Shown here piece by piece: positions 23,383-32,316 of a stretch of DNA of 64,000 bases. The notes below the pieces were generated by a model that had not been told where the DNA came from, searched no databases, and was given only the letters and a program-made list of their open reading frames with translations. How positions within the stretch are numbered: the stretch's first letter is position 1; every line of letters starts with the position of its first letter. A program made the position numbers and the translations under genes. The DNA is from Clostridiales bacterium (GTDB lineage: Bacteria; Bacillota; Clostridia; Oscillospirales; Oscillospiraceae): positions 1 to 64,000 of the forward strand of contig SFFV01000005.1 of NCBI GenBank assembly GCA_004557735.1, written 5' to 3'.

Positions 23383-24407
23383 GTGAAAACAAAGGTGAAC
23401 TGATTTTCTATCAGACCGAAGACGGCCAGACCAAAATCGATGTCCGAATGGATAATGATACCGTTTGGCTTTCCTTGGACCAGATGGCTGAACTTTTCCA
23501 GCGAGACAAGTCCACGATCTCCAGACACATTAAAAATGTCTTTCAGGAGGGCGAGTTGACTGAGGACGCAACTGTTGCAAATTTTGCAACAGTTCAATCC
23601 GAGGGCGATCGTCAAGTAAGTAGAAACATTACTTACTTTAACCTTGATGTGATCATTTCTGTCGGCTATCGCGTGAAGTCTCTGCGCGGCACACAATTCC
23701 GTATCTGGGCCAGTTCTGTTCTGCGCGAATACCTGATCAAGGGCTTTGCCATGAATGACGAGCTGTTGAAGCAGGCGGGCGGCGGCAATTACTTTGACGA
23801 ATTGCTTGCTCGCGTACGGGACATTCGTTCTTCTGAGAAGGTGTTCTGGAGAAAGGTACTGGATATCTATGCAACCAGTGCGGACTACTCCCCCAACGCC
23901 GCCGAGACTACCGTGTTCTTCAAAACCGTGCAGAATAAGATGCTGTTTGCCGCAACCGGCCAAACCGCTGCCGAACTGGTGAGCGGCAGAGCCAACGCCC
24001 TGCTGCCTATGATGGGAATGACTTCCTTCAAGGGTAAGCGGCCCACACTGGCAGAAGCCAAGATCGCGAAGAACTACCTGAACGAAGATGAGCTTGACAC
24101 GCTGAATCACCTCGTGTCGGCCTATCTGGATCTGGCCGAGCTTCAGGCTCTGCGCCGCAAACCTATGTACATGAAGGACTGGATTGCACGACTGGATGAT
24201 TATCTCCGTATGACCGACAGCGAAGTGCTGCAGAATGCCGGTAAGGTATCTCATGCTCTGGCGGAGCAGAAAGCCAGGGAGGAATACCAGAAATTCAAGC
24301 AGATGCAGAGCATGGAGCTTACACCGGTGGAGGAAGCCTTTGTAGCTTCCATTGAAACGTCCAAAGTGGACGAGCTGACCGAAGGCGTGAAGAAGCTGAA
24401 GAAGTAA
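23379..24407 (+). CDS. RhuM-family protein
   Basis: A 342-residue RhuM protein (named from a Salmonella pathogenicity-island gene). It has a winged-helix-like N-terminus (TVWLSLDQMAELFQRDKSTI SRHIKNVF), then YFNLDVIISVGYRVKSLRG, QFRIWASSVLREYLIKGF, and a helical C-terminus. RhuM genes are often found inside type I restriction operons; the role is not established, possibly a regulator or toxin-like component. Translation is coupled to hsdM. Confidence 0.88.
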   Translation: MSENKGELIFYQTEDGQTKIDVRMDNDTVWLSLDQMAELFQRDKSTISRHIKNVFQEGELTEDATVANFATVQSEGDRQVSRNITYFNLDVIISVGYRVKSLRGTQFRIWASSVLREYLIKGFAMNDELLKQAGGGNYFDELLARVRDIRSSEKVFWRKVLDIYATSADYSPNAAETTVFFKTVQNKMLFAATGQTAAELVSGRANALLPMMGMTSFKGKRPTLAEAKIAKNYLNEDELDTLNHLVSAYLDLAELQALRRKPMYMKDWIARLDDYLRMTDSEVLQNAGKVSHALAEQKAREEYQKFKQMQSMELTPVEEAFVASIETSKVDELTEGVKKLKK

Positions 24408-24489
24408 TCTGCTTTGCGGTGCTTGCTGCAGTGCAGGTGCCGCGGGCGAAACATCTGTAATAACCCGACCTGAAAAGGAGTAAATACCT

Positions 24490-25248
24490 GTGTTTAGAAG
24501 TTTTATCTATCTTGATGAAGACAAATTATATACGTACAAACGGCAAATCGATGGTAAAAACACTGCTCAACCCAAGGCCGTGTCGCAAAAGAAAAGCGCG
24601 GGTTTTTCTGCTGCTATGAGTGGTTTTGGCGTAAACGGAGCAATGGAAACCAGTATCGATGGCGAATTCGAAAGGGACGTAAGTTTCGACTACGATCATT
24701 TTGAACTTGATCTTGCCAAGTTGGAGGGCGAAGACTACTTTGACTGTGTACTGAACGATGAGTATGATTTGACCACCATCCCTGCTATGAAGCTCCTGCG
24801 CATTTGCAGCGGGTTCGAAATTCCAGAAGCCTTTGATGCCGTTAACCTGATTGACCAGTTCAAGCCAATGCTCATGGGCCAGATTGAAACAAAATCTGCC
24901 GGAGAACAGGAAGCATTGGAGGGCATCTTGGGTAAAGCCTCCGCAGATATTCCTTTTGTTATCGAGTGCGACGATGTTACGATTTCTGGCAAACTGAACG
25001 CAAAGTACCTTTGTGAGGAATACGCCAGTCTCGAAGATTACGCTGACCAAGACGTGTACATGCTCTGCAAGGTCGTTGGCATGGTGAGAAAAGACACGGT
25101 CGAGATCTTCGATCCGCTGAAGGATTTTATACGTTTGCCGCGCGCTATGCGTCGTCAGATGACAACAAGCGGAAATTCCGTTGGTCTTGATAAGATTTCT
25201 GTAGAGGGTCCCGTTCTCAAGGTCGAAGTAATTGCCATCTACAAGTAA
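24490..25248 (+). CDS. Uncharacterised protein, DUF6414-like, GTG start
   Basis: A 252-residue protein. The opening FRSFIYLDEDKLYTYKRQI resembles proteins labelled DUF6414, which are uncharacterised. A Ser/Gly-rich stretch (residues 32-50) is followed by an acidic region and C-terminal strands (PVLKVEVIAIYK). No catalytic motif, signal or membrane helix seen. AAGGAG stands upstream of the GTG. It is followed 20 bp later by the trypsin-like protease gene, and the two interrupt the normal hsdM-hsdS order, which suggests they act as a pair. Confidence 0.6.
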   Translation: MFRSFIYLDEDKLYTYKRQIDGKNTAQPKAVSQKKSAGFSAAMSGFGVNGAMETSIDGEFERDVSFDYDHFELDLAKLEGEDYFDCVLNDEYDLTTIPAMKLLRICSGFEIPEAFDAVNLIDQFKPMLMGQIETKSAGEQEALEGILGKASADIPFVIECDDVTISGKLNAKYLCEEYASLEDYADQDVYMLCKVVGMVRKDTVEIFDPLKDFIRLPRAMRRQMTTSGNSVGLDKISVEGPVLKVEVIAIYK

Positions 25249-25268
25249 TCGAAAGGAGATGCTTTTCT

Positions 25269-26147
25269 GTGGCTATTATCCCAAACTTTTTCCTAAATGC
25301 TGTGGTTGCACTTGGCGTTGATGGCGTTGACGGCGAAAAACACTGGATTGGAACAGGCTTTATCGTAGGACGTAAGGAAACCGACAATCCTACCCTTTCT
25401 ACATACTACATCATCACCAATAAGCACGTTATCAAACACCAACGCTTTGTCTATGTCCGCTTTAATTCTCTTGGAGGAACACTTGTCAAGGATTATAGAG
25501 TCAACTTATATGACGATGCGGGGGCAGCGATTTTTTCGGCACATCCGCACGACAAGACAGATGTTATTGCTCTTCAAATTCTCCCCCAAACTTTAATCAA
25601 TGACAAATCCATTTGGGGCGCATTTGATCTTTCTGATCACGCACTGACGCTTGAACAAATGCAAACCACCGGTGTGGATGAAGGGAGCCTTGTGTATGCG
25701 TTAGGGTTTCCTATGGACTTGGTTGATCCGATCAAAGTTCCCATTTGCAGGCTTGGTTGTATCTCGCGAATAACAGATGCATTCTTGCTGAAGAAAGGAA
25801 CCCCGATATTTTTGGTCGATGCACAAACCTTTCCCGGAAATTCTGGCGGTCCCATCGTGAGCAGGCCAGAACACATGTCTATCGACGGAACGCCCTACAA
25901 TACCAGCGCGAATCTTGTTGGAATTTTAAGCGCATATATCCCTTACAAAGAAACTCTGTACAGTAGGCAAACCGGCCGTGATCGAATGATCATGGAAGAG
26001 AACAGTGGGCTCACTATTGTTCATCCTGTTGATCGCATCAAAGAGGTTGTTGAACTCGAATGGGCGCGAGTCGAGCAACAGAAGACGCTGATCAGTGCTG
26101 CAAAGCTTTCTGCTCCGCAGGAAGTCAAGGAAGAGGTTGCTGTATGA
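25269..26147 (+). CDS. Trypsin-like serine protease in the restriction operon, GTG start
   Basis: A 292-residue intracellular protease of the chymotrypsin/HtrA fold. The triad is readable: His53 in ITNKHVI, Asp98 in DKTDVIALQ, Ser192 in FPGNSGGPIV. There is no signal peptide, no membrane helix and no PDZ domain, unlike housekeeping HtrA. The C-terminal 60 residues are charged and helical. The stop overlaps the hsdS ATG, so it is translated in step with the specificity subunit. A role in defence, for example cleaving a partner on phage sensing, is an inference. Confidence 0.85.
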   Translation: MAIIPNFFLNAVVALGVDGVDGEKHWIGTGFIVGRKETDNPTLSTYYIITNKHVIKHQRFVYVRFNSLGGTLVKDYRVNLYDDAGAAIFSAHPHDKTDVIALQILPQTLINDKSIWGAFDLSDHALTLEQMQTTGVDEGSLVYALGFPMDLVDPIKVPICRLGCISRITDAFLLKKGTPIFLVDAQTFPGNSGGPIVSRPEHMSIDGTPYNTSANLVGILSAYIPYKETLYSRQTGRDRMIMEENSGLTIVHPVDRIKEVVELEWARVEQQKTLISAAKLSAPQEVKEEVAV

Positions 26148-27388
26148 CACCAGAAGTAAAAGAAAGAATTGAACAAATCCGGCACGGAAACGTGCCGGAG
26201 GGGTATAAGAAAACTGTATCTGGCATTATTCCGAACGAATGGCGAGTAGGTCAAGTGAGTGAATGTATTGAAGAATATAAGCTTCTCTCTAATGACATAG
26301 CACACATTCCTGTGTATTCCTCGTCCAGAAAGGGTCTTATTCCTCAATCCGATTACTACGATCAGAGGGAAGCCGTAGAAACTAATCTTGGTTATAAGGT
26401 GGTTCCGCAAGGATATGTTACCTATCGTCATATGAGCGATGATGATGTATTTCACTTCAACATTAACAGGACTGATGGAGATATTCTTGTCAGTAGTGAA
26501 TACCCTGTATTCACATCATCAGATAACTGTGATTTGGGTTTCTTAATTCCTGCGCTGAATAATACTGCGAGATTTCGATACTTCTGTAAGATTCAGAAAT
26601 TGGGTGGAACCCGAACTCGTTTGTATTTAGACAACTTAAAAAAATACGTCTTAGCGTTACCTCCTTTTAGTGAGCAAATTAAAATCGCCGAAATTCTCAC
26701 CACACAGGATAAGGTCATTGAATTGAAAGAAAAGCGGCTTGCAGAAAAGCAGCGGCAGAAAAAGTATCTGATGCAGCAGCTTTTGACCGGCAAGAAGCGT
26801 CTGCCCGGATTCGATGCCAAGTGGGAGAACGCACCATTAAAGAAGATTTTGAAAGAGAGAAAGATGTATTCGCCCAAAGGGGCTGAATATCCCCATGTGA
26901 CGCTTTCCACAGAAGGAATCTATGCCAAGAGCGATAGATATGACCGAGATCACTTGGTTAAGGATGAGGAGAAAGAATACAAGATTACACACAAGGGAGA
27001 TATTTGCTACAATCCGGCCAATTTGAAGTTTGGAGTAATCTGCATCAACAATTTTGGTGATGCGATTTTTTCTCCGATCTATGTAACTTTCGAAGTTGTT
27101 GGCAATGTGTCCTCCGCTTTTCTGTCTAATTGCCTAATGCGCTGGGACTTCATCAACGCTGTTCGAAAATACGAAGAAGGCACTGTTTATGAGCGTATGG
27201 CAGTTAAACCGGAAGACTTTCTGAAATTCGAAATGATGCTCCCACCTTATGATGAGCAAGTGGCGATTGCAGAGATTCTCGCAGTAGCCGACAAAGAAAT
27301 CGACCTACTCCGCCGAGATCTTGAACAGGAAAAGCAAAAGAAAAAGGCCCTGATGCAGCTTTTACTGACGGGCATTGTGAGGGTGTAA
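26144..27388 (+). CDS. hsdS: Type I restriction specificity subunit (two TRDs)
   Basis: A 414-residue HsdS. It has two target-recognition domains (about residues 35-170 and 220-370), each followed by a helical spacer: EQIKIAEILTTQDKVIELKE and EQVAIAEILAVADKEIDLLR, the repeated conserved regions that set TRD spacing. It determines the bipartite DNA sequence recognised by the HsdM/HsdR complex. The ATG at 26144 overlaps the protease stop codon; an upstream in-frame extension would lie wholly inside the protease gene. Confidence 0.93.
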   Translation: MTPEVKERIEQIRHGNVPEGYKKTVSGIIPNEWRVGQVSECIEEYKLLSNDIAHIPVYSSSRKGLIPQSDYYDQREAVETNLGYKVVPQGYVTYRHMSDDDVFHFNINRTDGDILVSSEYPVFTSSDNCDLGFLIPALNNTARFRYFCKIQKLGGTRTRLYLDNLKKYVLALPPFSEQIKIAEILTTQDKVIELKEKRLAEKQRQKKYLMQQLLTGKKRLPGFDAKWENAPLKKILKERKMYSPKGAEYPHVTLSTEGIYAKSDRYDRDHLVKDEEKEYKITHKGDICYNPANLKFGVICINNFGDAIFSPIYVTFEVVGNVSSAFLSNCLMRWDFINAVRKYEEGTVYERMAVKPEDFLKFEMMLPPYDEQVAIAEILAVADKEIDLLRRDLEQEKQKKKALMQLLLTGIVRV

Positions 27389-27389
27389 T

Positions 27390-28094
27390 ATGCTGCTTTC
27401 TGATGAGATGAAAAGTAAAATCGTTGATAACAACAGAAAGATTACAGAGTTGCTCAACGAGAACGAAAACATTCTTCGGGAAGCTGGTTATAACCCTCCA
27501 ATGATCAATTATGCGTTGGATCGTACCGAGAAAATTGGCTTTCCTTCCGGATATATCCGCACTGTTGCAGCATTTAACACGAAATACCATCTTCGAGAAA
27601 TTTGCCCTAACCGTACGACGCGTCATAACATTACATATGCTTTAGAAGCCTCTGATTTAATCAATTTCATAATGAATCGCGTAAATATCTGGGGATCGGT
27701 TGAAACGATTTTCTTTAAGCTCGCAATCGTTAACTTTGTATCTGTTATAGAGGCTATCGTTCTTGAAGCCGCAAACAATATCTGTTGTAACGCAAGCAAC
27801 TGTGGGAAAACCAAAACCTGCTATTATCACTTTTCTAAGGAAGAACGAAACAACGCCCGAAAAGCCGTTGAAAAGTTGACGTTGGTTGGGATTTTGGATT
27901 TTGATACAGATAAGGTTTCCCGTGTGCAGGAAATAATCGGCTTGCGCAACCGAATCCATATACGGCTTACCAAAGGAAACGAAATGAATTTGGATGATTT
28001 TACACTTTCCCTATATAACGAGGTAGTTGCTTTGCTCCAAGATATAGACAAACAAATCTACGAGAAAGCTGTACCTCATTATAGATGCAACTAA
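27390..28094 (+). CDS. Hypothetical protein with HEPN-like RN..H motif
   Basis: A 234-residue, mostly helical protein. Near the C-terminus is GLRNRIHIR (Arg186-Asn187-x-x-His190), reminiscent of the RN-x3-H motif of HEPN ribonucleases but one residue shorter. A cysteine cluster (Cys132, 133, 138, 144, His147) could bind zinc. It starts 1 nt after hsdS and precedes hsdR. HEPN proteins are frequent in defence loci, which fits, but the function is unproven and the spacing may mean an inactive or unrelated fold. Confidence 0.6.
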   Translation: MLLSDEMKSKIVDNNRKITELLNENENILREAGYNPPMINYALDRTEKIGFPSGYIRTVAAFNTKYHLREICPNRTTRHNITYALEASDLINFIMNRVNIWGSVETIFFKLAIVNFVSVIEAIVLEAANNICCNASNCGKTKTCYYHFSKEERNNARKAVEKLTLVGILDFDTDKVSRVQEIIGLRNRIHIRLTKGNEMNLDDFTLSLYNEVVALLQDIDKQIYEKAVPHYRCN

Positions 28095-28168
28095 CGCGAC
28101 CAGCGAGGCGGGATTTTTCCGCCCCGCTATTCGTGCATTTATACTCTTTCCCGAAAGGAGGCAATTCC

Positions 28169-31100
28169 ATGGATAAAAATGCCTATCTGGAAGTCAACGC
28201 CAGCCAAAAGCCTGCCATTGAACTTCTTCAGGCGATGGGCTACACATACATATCGCCAGAGAACTGCGAAAAGCAGCGCGGCAGCAAGTATCATGTATTG
28301 CTGAAGGACATCCTGCGCGGCCAGCTGCGCAAGCTCAACCGCTATACCTATGCCGGTGCAGAGAATGAGTTTTCCTCTGCCAATATCGAGCGGGCCATGG
28401 ATGATCTGGACGAGCCTTTAACTGACGGTCTGGTTCGCACCAGCGAAAAGATTTACGATGCGTTGCTGTTGGGCAAAAGCTATTTGGAAACTGTTGGCGA
28501 AGGAAAGATGCTCAGTTTCAACTTGAAGTACATTGATTGGGACAACCCGCAAAACAATATATTTCATGTGACAGAAGAGTTTGCAGTAGAAAGCCAGGAC
28601 AAGCAGCACAACGCTCGTCCTGATATTGTGCTGTTTATCAACGGCATTCCCTTTGCCGTGATTGAATGCAAGGCTCCGCAGGTTTCTGTGGATCAGGCCG
28701 TTGAGCAGATGATCCGCAATCAGCAGGCAGACTATATCCCGCAGCTGTTTAAGTATGCGCAGATTGTTCTTGCCACCAACAAGAACGCCGTCAAGTATGC
28801 TACTGCAGGTACTCCCAAGAAGTTCTGGAATGTTTGGAAAGAACAGAACAGCGAGTGGCTGCAGGCTCAACTGAATGCGCTTGTTGCAGATCGTACGCCC
28901 ACCGAGCAGGACAAGAATATCATTTCACTGTTCAGCCAAGAGAGAGTTTTTGAACTGATCCGGTATTTCATTCTTTTCGATGCAAACGTGAAGAAAGTAT
29001 GCCGTTATCAGCAGTACTTTGCAATCAAAGAAATTATGAAAACCATTGCCGAGAATGACGAGAAAGGTAATCGTCAGAGTGGCGTGATCTGGCACACACA
29101 GGGCAGCGGTAAAAGCCTTACCATGGTTATGCTGGCGAAGTATATTCTGATGGAACTGAGAGACTGTCATCCCCGCGTGGTCATCGTAACCGACCGAAAG
29201 GAACTGGACGGACAGATTGCTGCAACCTTCTCTCATACGCGGTTGAATCCTGCTCGTGCGACAAGCGGACGTCATCTTGTGGAGCTGGTCAATAGCTCTA
29301 AGGCAGATGTGGTTACCAGCATCATCAACAAGTTTAATACCGTAGAGCGTCAGGAAACCAAGAATAATTCTCGTGACGTCTTCGTTCTTGTTGACGAAAG
29401 CCATAGATCGAACTACGGCCTTATGGCAACCAAGATGCGCAGTGTGTTTCCGAACGCCTGCTATATTGGCTTCACCGGCACACCGCTGATGAAGCATGAA
29501 AAAAACACCATGACCAAGTTCGGCAAGCTGATTCACAAGTACACCATCAAAGATGGCGTGGAAGACGGTGCTATCGTTCCTTTGATTTACGAAGGACGTT
29601 TTGTTGATCAGCGAGTGGACGAGGAGAACATCGACTTATGGTTCAAGCAGACCACCAAGCGGCTGACTGATTCCCAGAAAGAAGATCTGCGCAAAAAGTG
29701 GAGCAGTATTCGCCGCTTGACTTCTACCGATGCCCGTATCAAGCGTATTGCCTTGGATATCAGCGAGCACTTTGTGGAGGGCTATAAGCACACAGGATTT
29801 AAGGCAATGCTTGCGACGAACTATAAGCGAGATGCAATCCGTTATCTCGAGTGCTTTGAAAAGTTCGGCGATCTGACTTGTGCTGTTGTGATTTCACCGC
29901 CTGATTTGCGCGAAAGCGTTGATGATGTGGATGAAGGCACAGACGATCTGGTTATCTCCTACTGGAACAAGATGATGAAGCAGTATGGTGATGCTGATCG
30001 TTACGAAGAAGCCATGAAGAATAAGTTCTGTGACGGTGAAATTGATATTCTGATCGTATGCAGCAAGCTCCTCACAGGTTTCGATGCTCCCATTTGTCAG
30101 GTTCTCTACATTGACAGGGAACTGAAAGAGCATGGACTATTGCAGGCTATCGCGAGAACCAATCGTCTATATGAAGGCAAAGACTATGGTTTAATTGTTG
30201 ATTATCGTGGCTTGATTGAAAAGCTTGATACAGCAATGGACATGTATAGCGGTGCCGGACTTGAGAACTTTGACAGCGGTGATCTGAAAGGCGTTGTCGT
30301 TGATGTTATGACGGCTATCGGTGATCTAAGAAGCTCTTACACGCAGTTGGTGGAGCTATTTGCACCAGTATCCAACAAAAACGATTCTGAAGCTGTCGAA
30401 GTATTCCTGGCCAATGAAAAGATCAGAGAAGATTTCTACAACCTTCTTTGCGCCTTTGGTCGAGCTTTAAACTTGGTGCTGAATGCGGAGCAAACGTACA
30501 ACGCTTTGCCGAAAGAGGAACGGAAGAAATATCAAGATACCTTTATCTTCTTTGCAAAAGTTCGCCGCAGTGTAAAGATTCGATACTGTGATACAATCGA
30601 CAACAGCGAATATGAGCCTTTGATGCAGAACCTACTTGATACGCATCTGTCTGTTGCCGGCTTAAAGCAAATCACAAATCCTATTGATATTCTGAACAAG
30701 GATGACTTTGAGAAAGAACTCGAAGAACTCGGTTCTCTCCGTTCAAAGGCAGATGCTATCACAAGCCGAATGACAAAGAGCATCAGCGAGAAACGCGATG
30801 AGAATCCCGCATACTACGACAGCTTTTCCAAGCGGATCAAGGAAGCGCTTGAGCTCTACAAAGAGAAAGTTATATCCGAAGCAGAGTACCTGGCCAAAAT
30901 GCGTACGATTATGGAGGACTACCATAATGGCAAGAGTACAGTGAGCTATCCCGAACGCATCAAGTCGAATGTTCATGCTCAGGCGTTTTATGGTGTGCTT
31001 ATTGCAATTTTCGATGAAGTAAAGAGTGAACAGATTACTCCTGATTTTGTTGCGGAAGTTGCTGAGGAGATTACGAAGATAATCGCTTCACACAGTCAGG

Positions 31101-31258
31101 TTGACTGGACGAACAACAAGACGATTCACGACAGAATCTCCCAGGATATTGATGATCTTTTTTACGAATACGAAAAGAATCATGGACTAACTTTGTCCTT
31201 TGATCTCATAGACAAAATCATAGACAACGTTAAGACCGTTGCATTGCGGAGGTTCTAA
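28169..31258 (+). CDS. hsdR: Type I restriction endonuclease motor subunit
   Basis: A 1029-residue HsdR that translocates and cuts unmodified DNA. Visible: the N-terminal PD-(D/E)XK nuclease (RPDIVLFINGIPFAVIECKA, near residue 150-170), Walker A HTQGSGKSLTM (near 311), DESHRS (Walker B/DEAD region), GFTGTPL, and IARTNRLYEGKDYGLIVDY in the second RecA domain. The ATG at 28169 has AAAGGAGG 7 nt upstream; the frame's earlier Met overlaps the previous gene. Confidence 0.95.
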   Translation: MDKNAYLEVNASQKPAIELLQAMGYTYISPENCEKQRGSKYHVLLKDILRGQLRKLNRYTYAGAENEFSSANIERAMDDLDEPLTDGLVRTSEKIYDALLLGKSYLETVGEGKMLSFNLKYIDWDNPQNNIFHVTEEFAVESQDKQHNARPDIVLFINGIPFAVIECKAPQVSVDQAVEQMIRNQQADYIPQLFKYAQIVLATNKNAVKYATAGTPKKFWNVWKEQNSEWLQAQLNALVADRTPTEQDKNIISLFSQERVFELIRYFILFDANVKKVCRYQQYFAIKEIMKTIAENDEKGNRQSGVIWHTQGSGKSLTMVMLAKYILMELRDCHPRVVIVTDRKELDGQIAATFSHTRLNPARATSGRHLVELVNSSKADVVTSIINKFNTVERQETKNNSRDVFVLVDESHRSNYGLMATKMRSVFPNACYIGFTGTPLMKHEKNTMTKFGKLIHKYTIKDGVEDGAIVPLIYEGRFVDQRVDEENIDLWFKQTTKRLTDSQKEDLRKKWSSIRRLTSTDARIKRIALDISEHFVEGYKHTGFKAMLATNYKRDAIRYLECFEKFGDLTCAVVISPPDLRESVDDVDEGTDDLVISYWNKMMKQYGDADRYEEAMKNKFCDGEIDILIVCSKLLTGFDAPICQVLYIDRELKEHGLLQAIARTNRLYEGKDYGLIVDYRGLIEKLDTAMDMYSGAGLENFDSGDLKGVVVDVMTAIGDLRSSYTQLVELFAPVSNKNDSEAVEVFLANEKIREDFYNLLCAFGRALNLVLNAEQTYNALPKEERKKYQDTFIFFAKVRRSVKIRYCDTIDNSEYEPLMQNLLDTHLSVAGLKQITNPIDILNKDDFEKELEELGSLRSKADAITSRMTKSISEKRDENPAYYDSFSKRIKEALELYKEKVISEAEYLAKMRTIMEDYHNGKSTVSYPERIKSNVHAQAFYGVLIAIFDEVKSEQITPDFVAEVAEEITKIIASHSQVDWTNNKTIHDRISQDIDDLFYEYEKNHGLTLSFDLIDKIIDNVKTVALRRF

Positions 31259-31261
31259 AGT

Positions 31262-31993
31262 ATGAGCACCACAAGCAAAAGGATGGTCTTAGCAGAAGGT
31301 CAAGAGATCAGTTACGTTCTAGAAAGAAAACAGGTTAAGAACCTCAATTTGAGAATCAGAAAAGATGGCAGAGTGTTTGTTTCCGCAAGTGATGCTGTTC
31401 CTTTTGAAGAGGTTGATGAATTCGTTTGCAATAAGGCTTCGTATATTCTGGATGCCGTTAAACGTTTCAACGAAATGGCTCTGTACAAGCCTCAGCCGAA
31501 GCAATATGTCAGTGGAGAAACATTCTATCTTCAGGGACGAGGTTTGCGTTTACAAGTATCTCAAGCAACAAAGGATTCCATTTCATCGGATGGTGTCTAC
31601 ATCTATCTTAAAGTAAAAGATGTAAATGACTTCGAAAAGAAACGCCGCATTGTAACTCGTTTTCTCGATCAAGAATGCAAAACAGCATTCAGTGAAGTGA
31701 TGGAAGATCTGTATCCGTTGGTAAAGAAATACGGTATTGAAAAGCCGACCCTAAGAATCCGAGACATGGAAACTCGTTGGGGATCTTGCTTGACGAAAAA
31801 GAGAATCATCACGCTGAACAAACGACTTCTTGAATCTCCAAGAAATTGCATTGAATATGTAGTGATGCATGAGCTTTGCCACCTGATACATCCAAATCAC
31901 TCGAAGCAATTCTATTCCTTCTTGACCATGCTGATGCCGGACTGGAAGGAACGCAAAGTCTATCTCGATAAAAGTGCAGCCTATTGGCTGTAA
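31262..31993 (+). CDS. YgjP-like zinc metalloprotease (DUF45)
   Basis: A 243-residue protein with the HExxH zinc motif HELCHLIHPNHS near residues 202-213, the downstream His/Glu-rich helix, and METRWGSC, typical of the YgjP/DUF45 family. Such genes commonly follow hsdR in type I loci; the substrate is unknown. GGAGG lies 9 nt before the ATG, 3 bp after hsdR. Confidence 0.88.
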   Translation: MSTTSKRMVLAEGQEISYVLERKQVKNLNLRIRKDGRVFVSASDAVPFEEVDEFVCNKASYILDAVKRFNEMALYKPQPKQYVSGETFYLQGRGLRLQVSQATKDSISSDGVYIYLKVKDVNDFEKKRRIVTRFLDQECKTAFSEVMEDLYPLVKKYGIEKPTLRIRDMETRWGSCLTKKRIITLNKRLLESPRNCIEYVVMHELCHLIHPNHSKQFYSFLTMLMPDWKERKVYLDKSAAYWL

Positions 31994-32063
31994 GTTTTAG
32001 CGCCGCAGGTGCGTAGCCAATTTCCTAGAAATTGTTAAAGGGTCTGGGATGTTGCCCAGCAAG

Positions 32064-32222
32064 ATTTTGTGAAATGTCAGCGGAGCAGTAATTTCACAAA
32101 ATGCACGAGTGGGTACCGTCGTGCACTGCTTGCTAACTCCAACTATGAGTTAGCAAGCTGCACGCGGATTTCGCAATTTTGCCTCTAAACACGATGCAGT
32201 CATTTGGTGCAAAATTCGAAAT
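32064..32222. repeat. Structured intergenic region, candidate RNA
   Basis: The 323-bp gap 31994-32316 has no gene. It contains four strong inverted repeats: 32064-32102 (12-bp ATTTTGTGAAAT arms), 32102-32125 (TGCACGA/TCGTGCA), 32128-32158 (12-bp perfect arms, 7-nt loop) and 32168-32222 (14-bp arms with one bulge). A 13-bp direct repeat GTGCACTGCTTGC occurs at 32121 and 32233. The arrangement suggests a folded RNA or a protein-binding array ahead of the DUF262 gene. Confidence 0.55.
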
Positions 32223-32316
32223 GGCTATCGCCGTGCACTGCTTGCCAAGTATGTTTCACAATAATAATTTTCATTTCATTCGGCGCACATCAGCGACAAA
32301 GGAGGCGTAGTAGCAA

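Noticed and set aside
26060..26143. Longer HsdS start overlapping the protease gene
   Set aside because: The ATG at 26144 overlaps the protease stop codon and has a plausible upstream site; the extension encodes no HsdS-like sequence.
32121..32245. 13-bp direct repeat as a CRISPR-like or toxin operator array
   Set aside because: Only two copies, 112 bp apart, with no regular spacing; kept only as part of the structured region.
32000..32316. Retron-type msr-msd RNA
   Set aside because: No reverse transcriptase is encoded nearby, so the hairpins cannot be called a retron.
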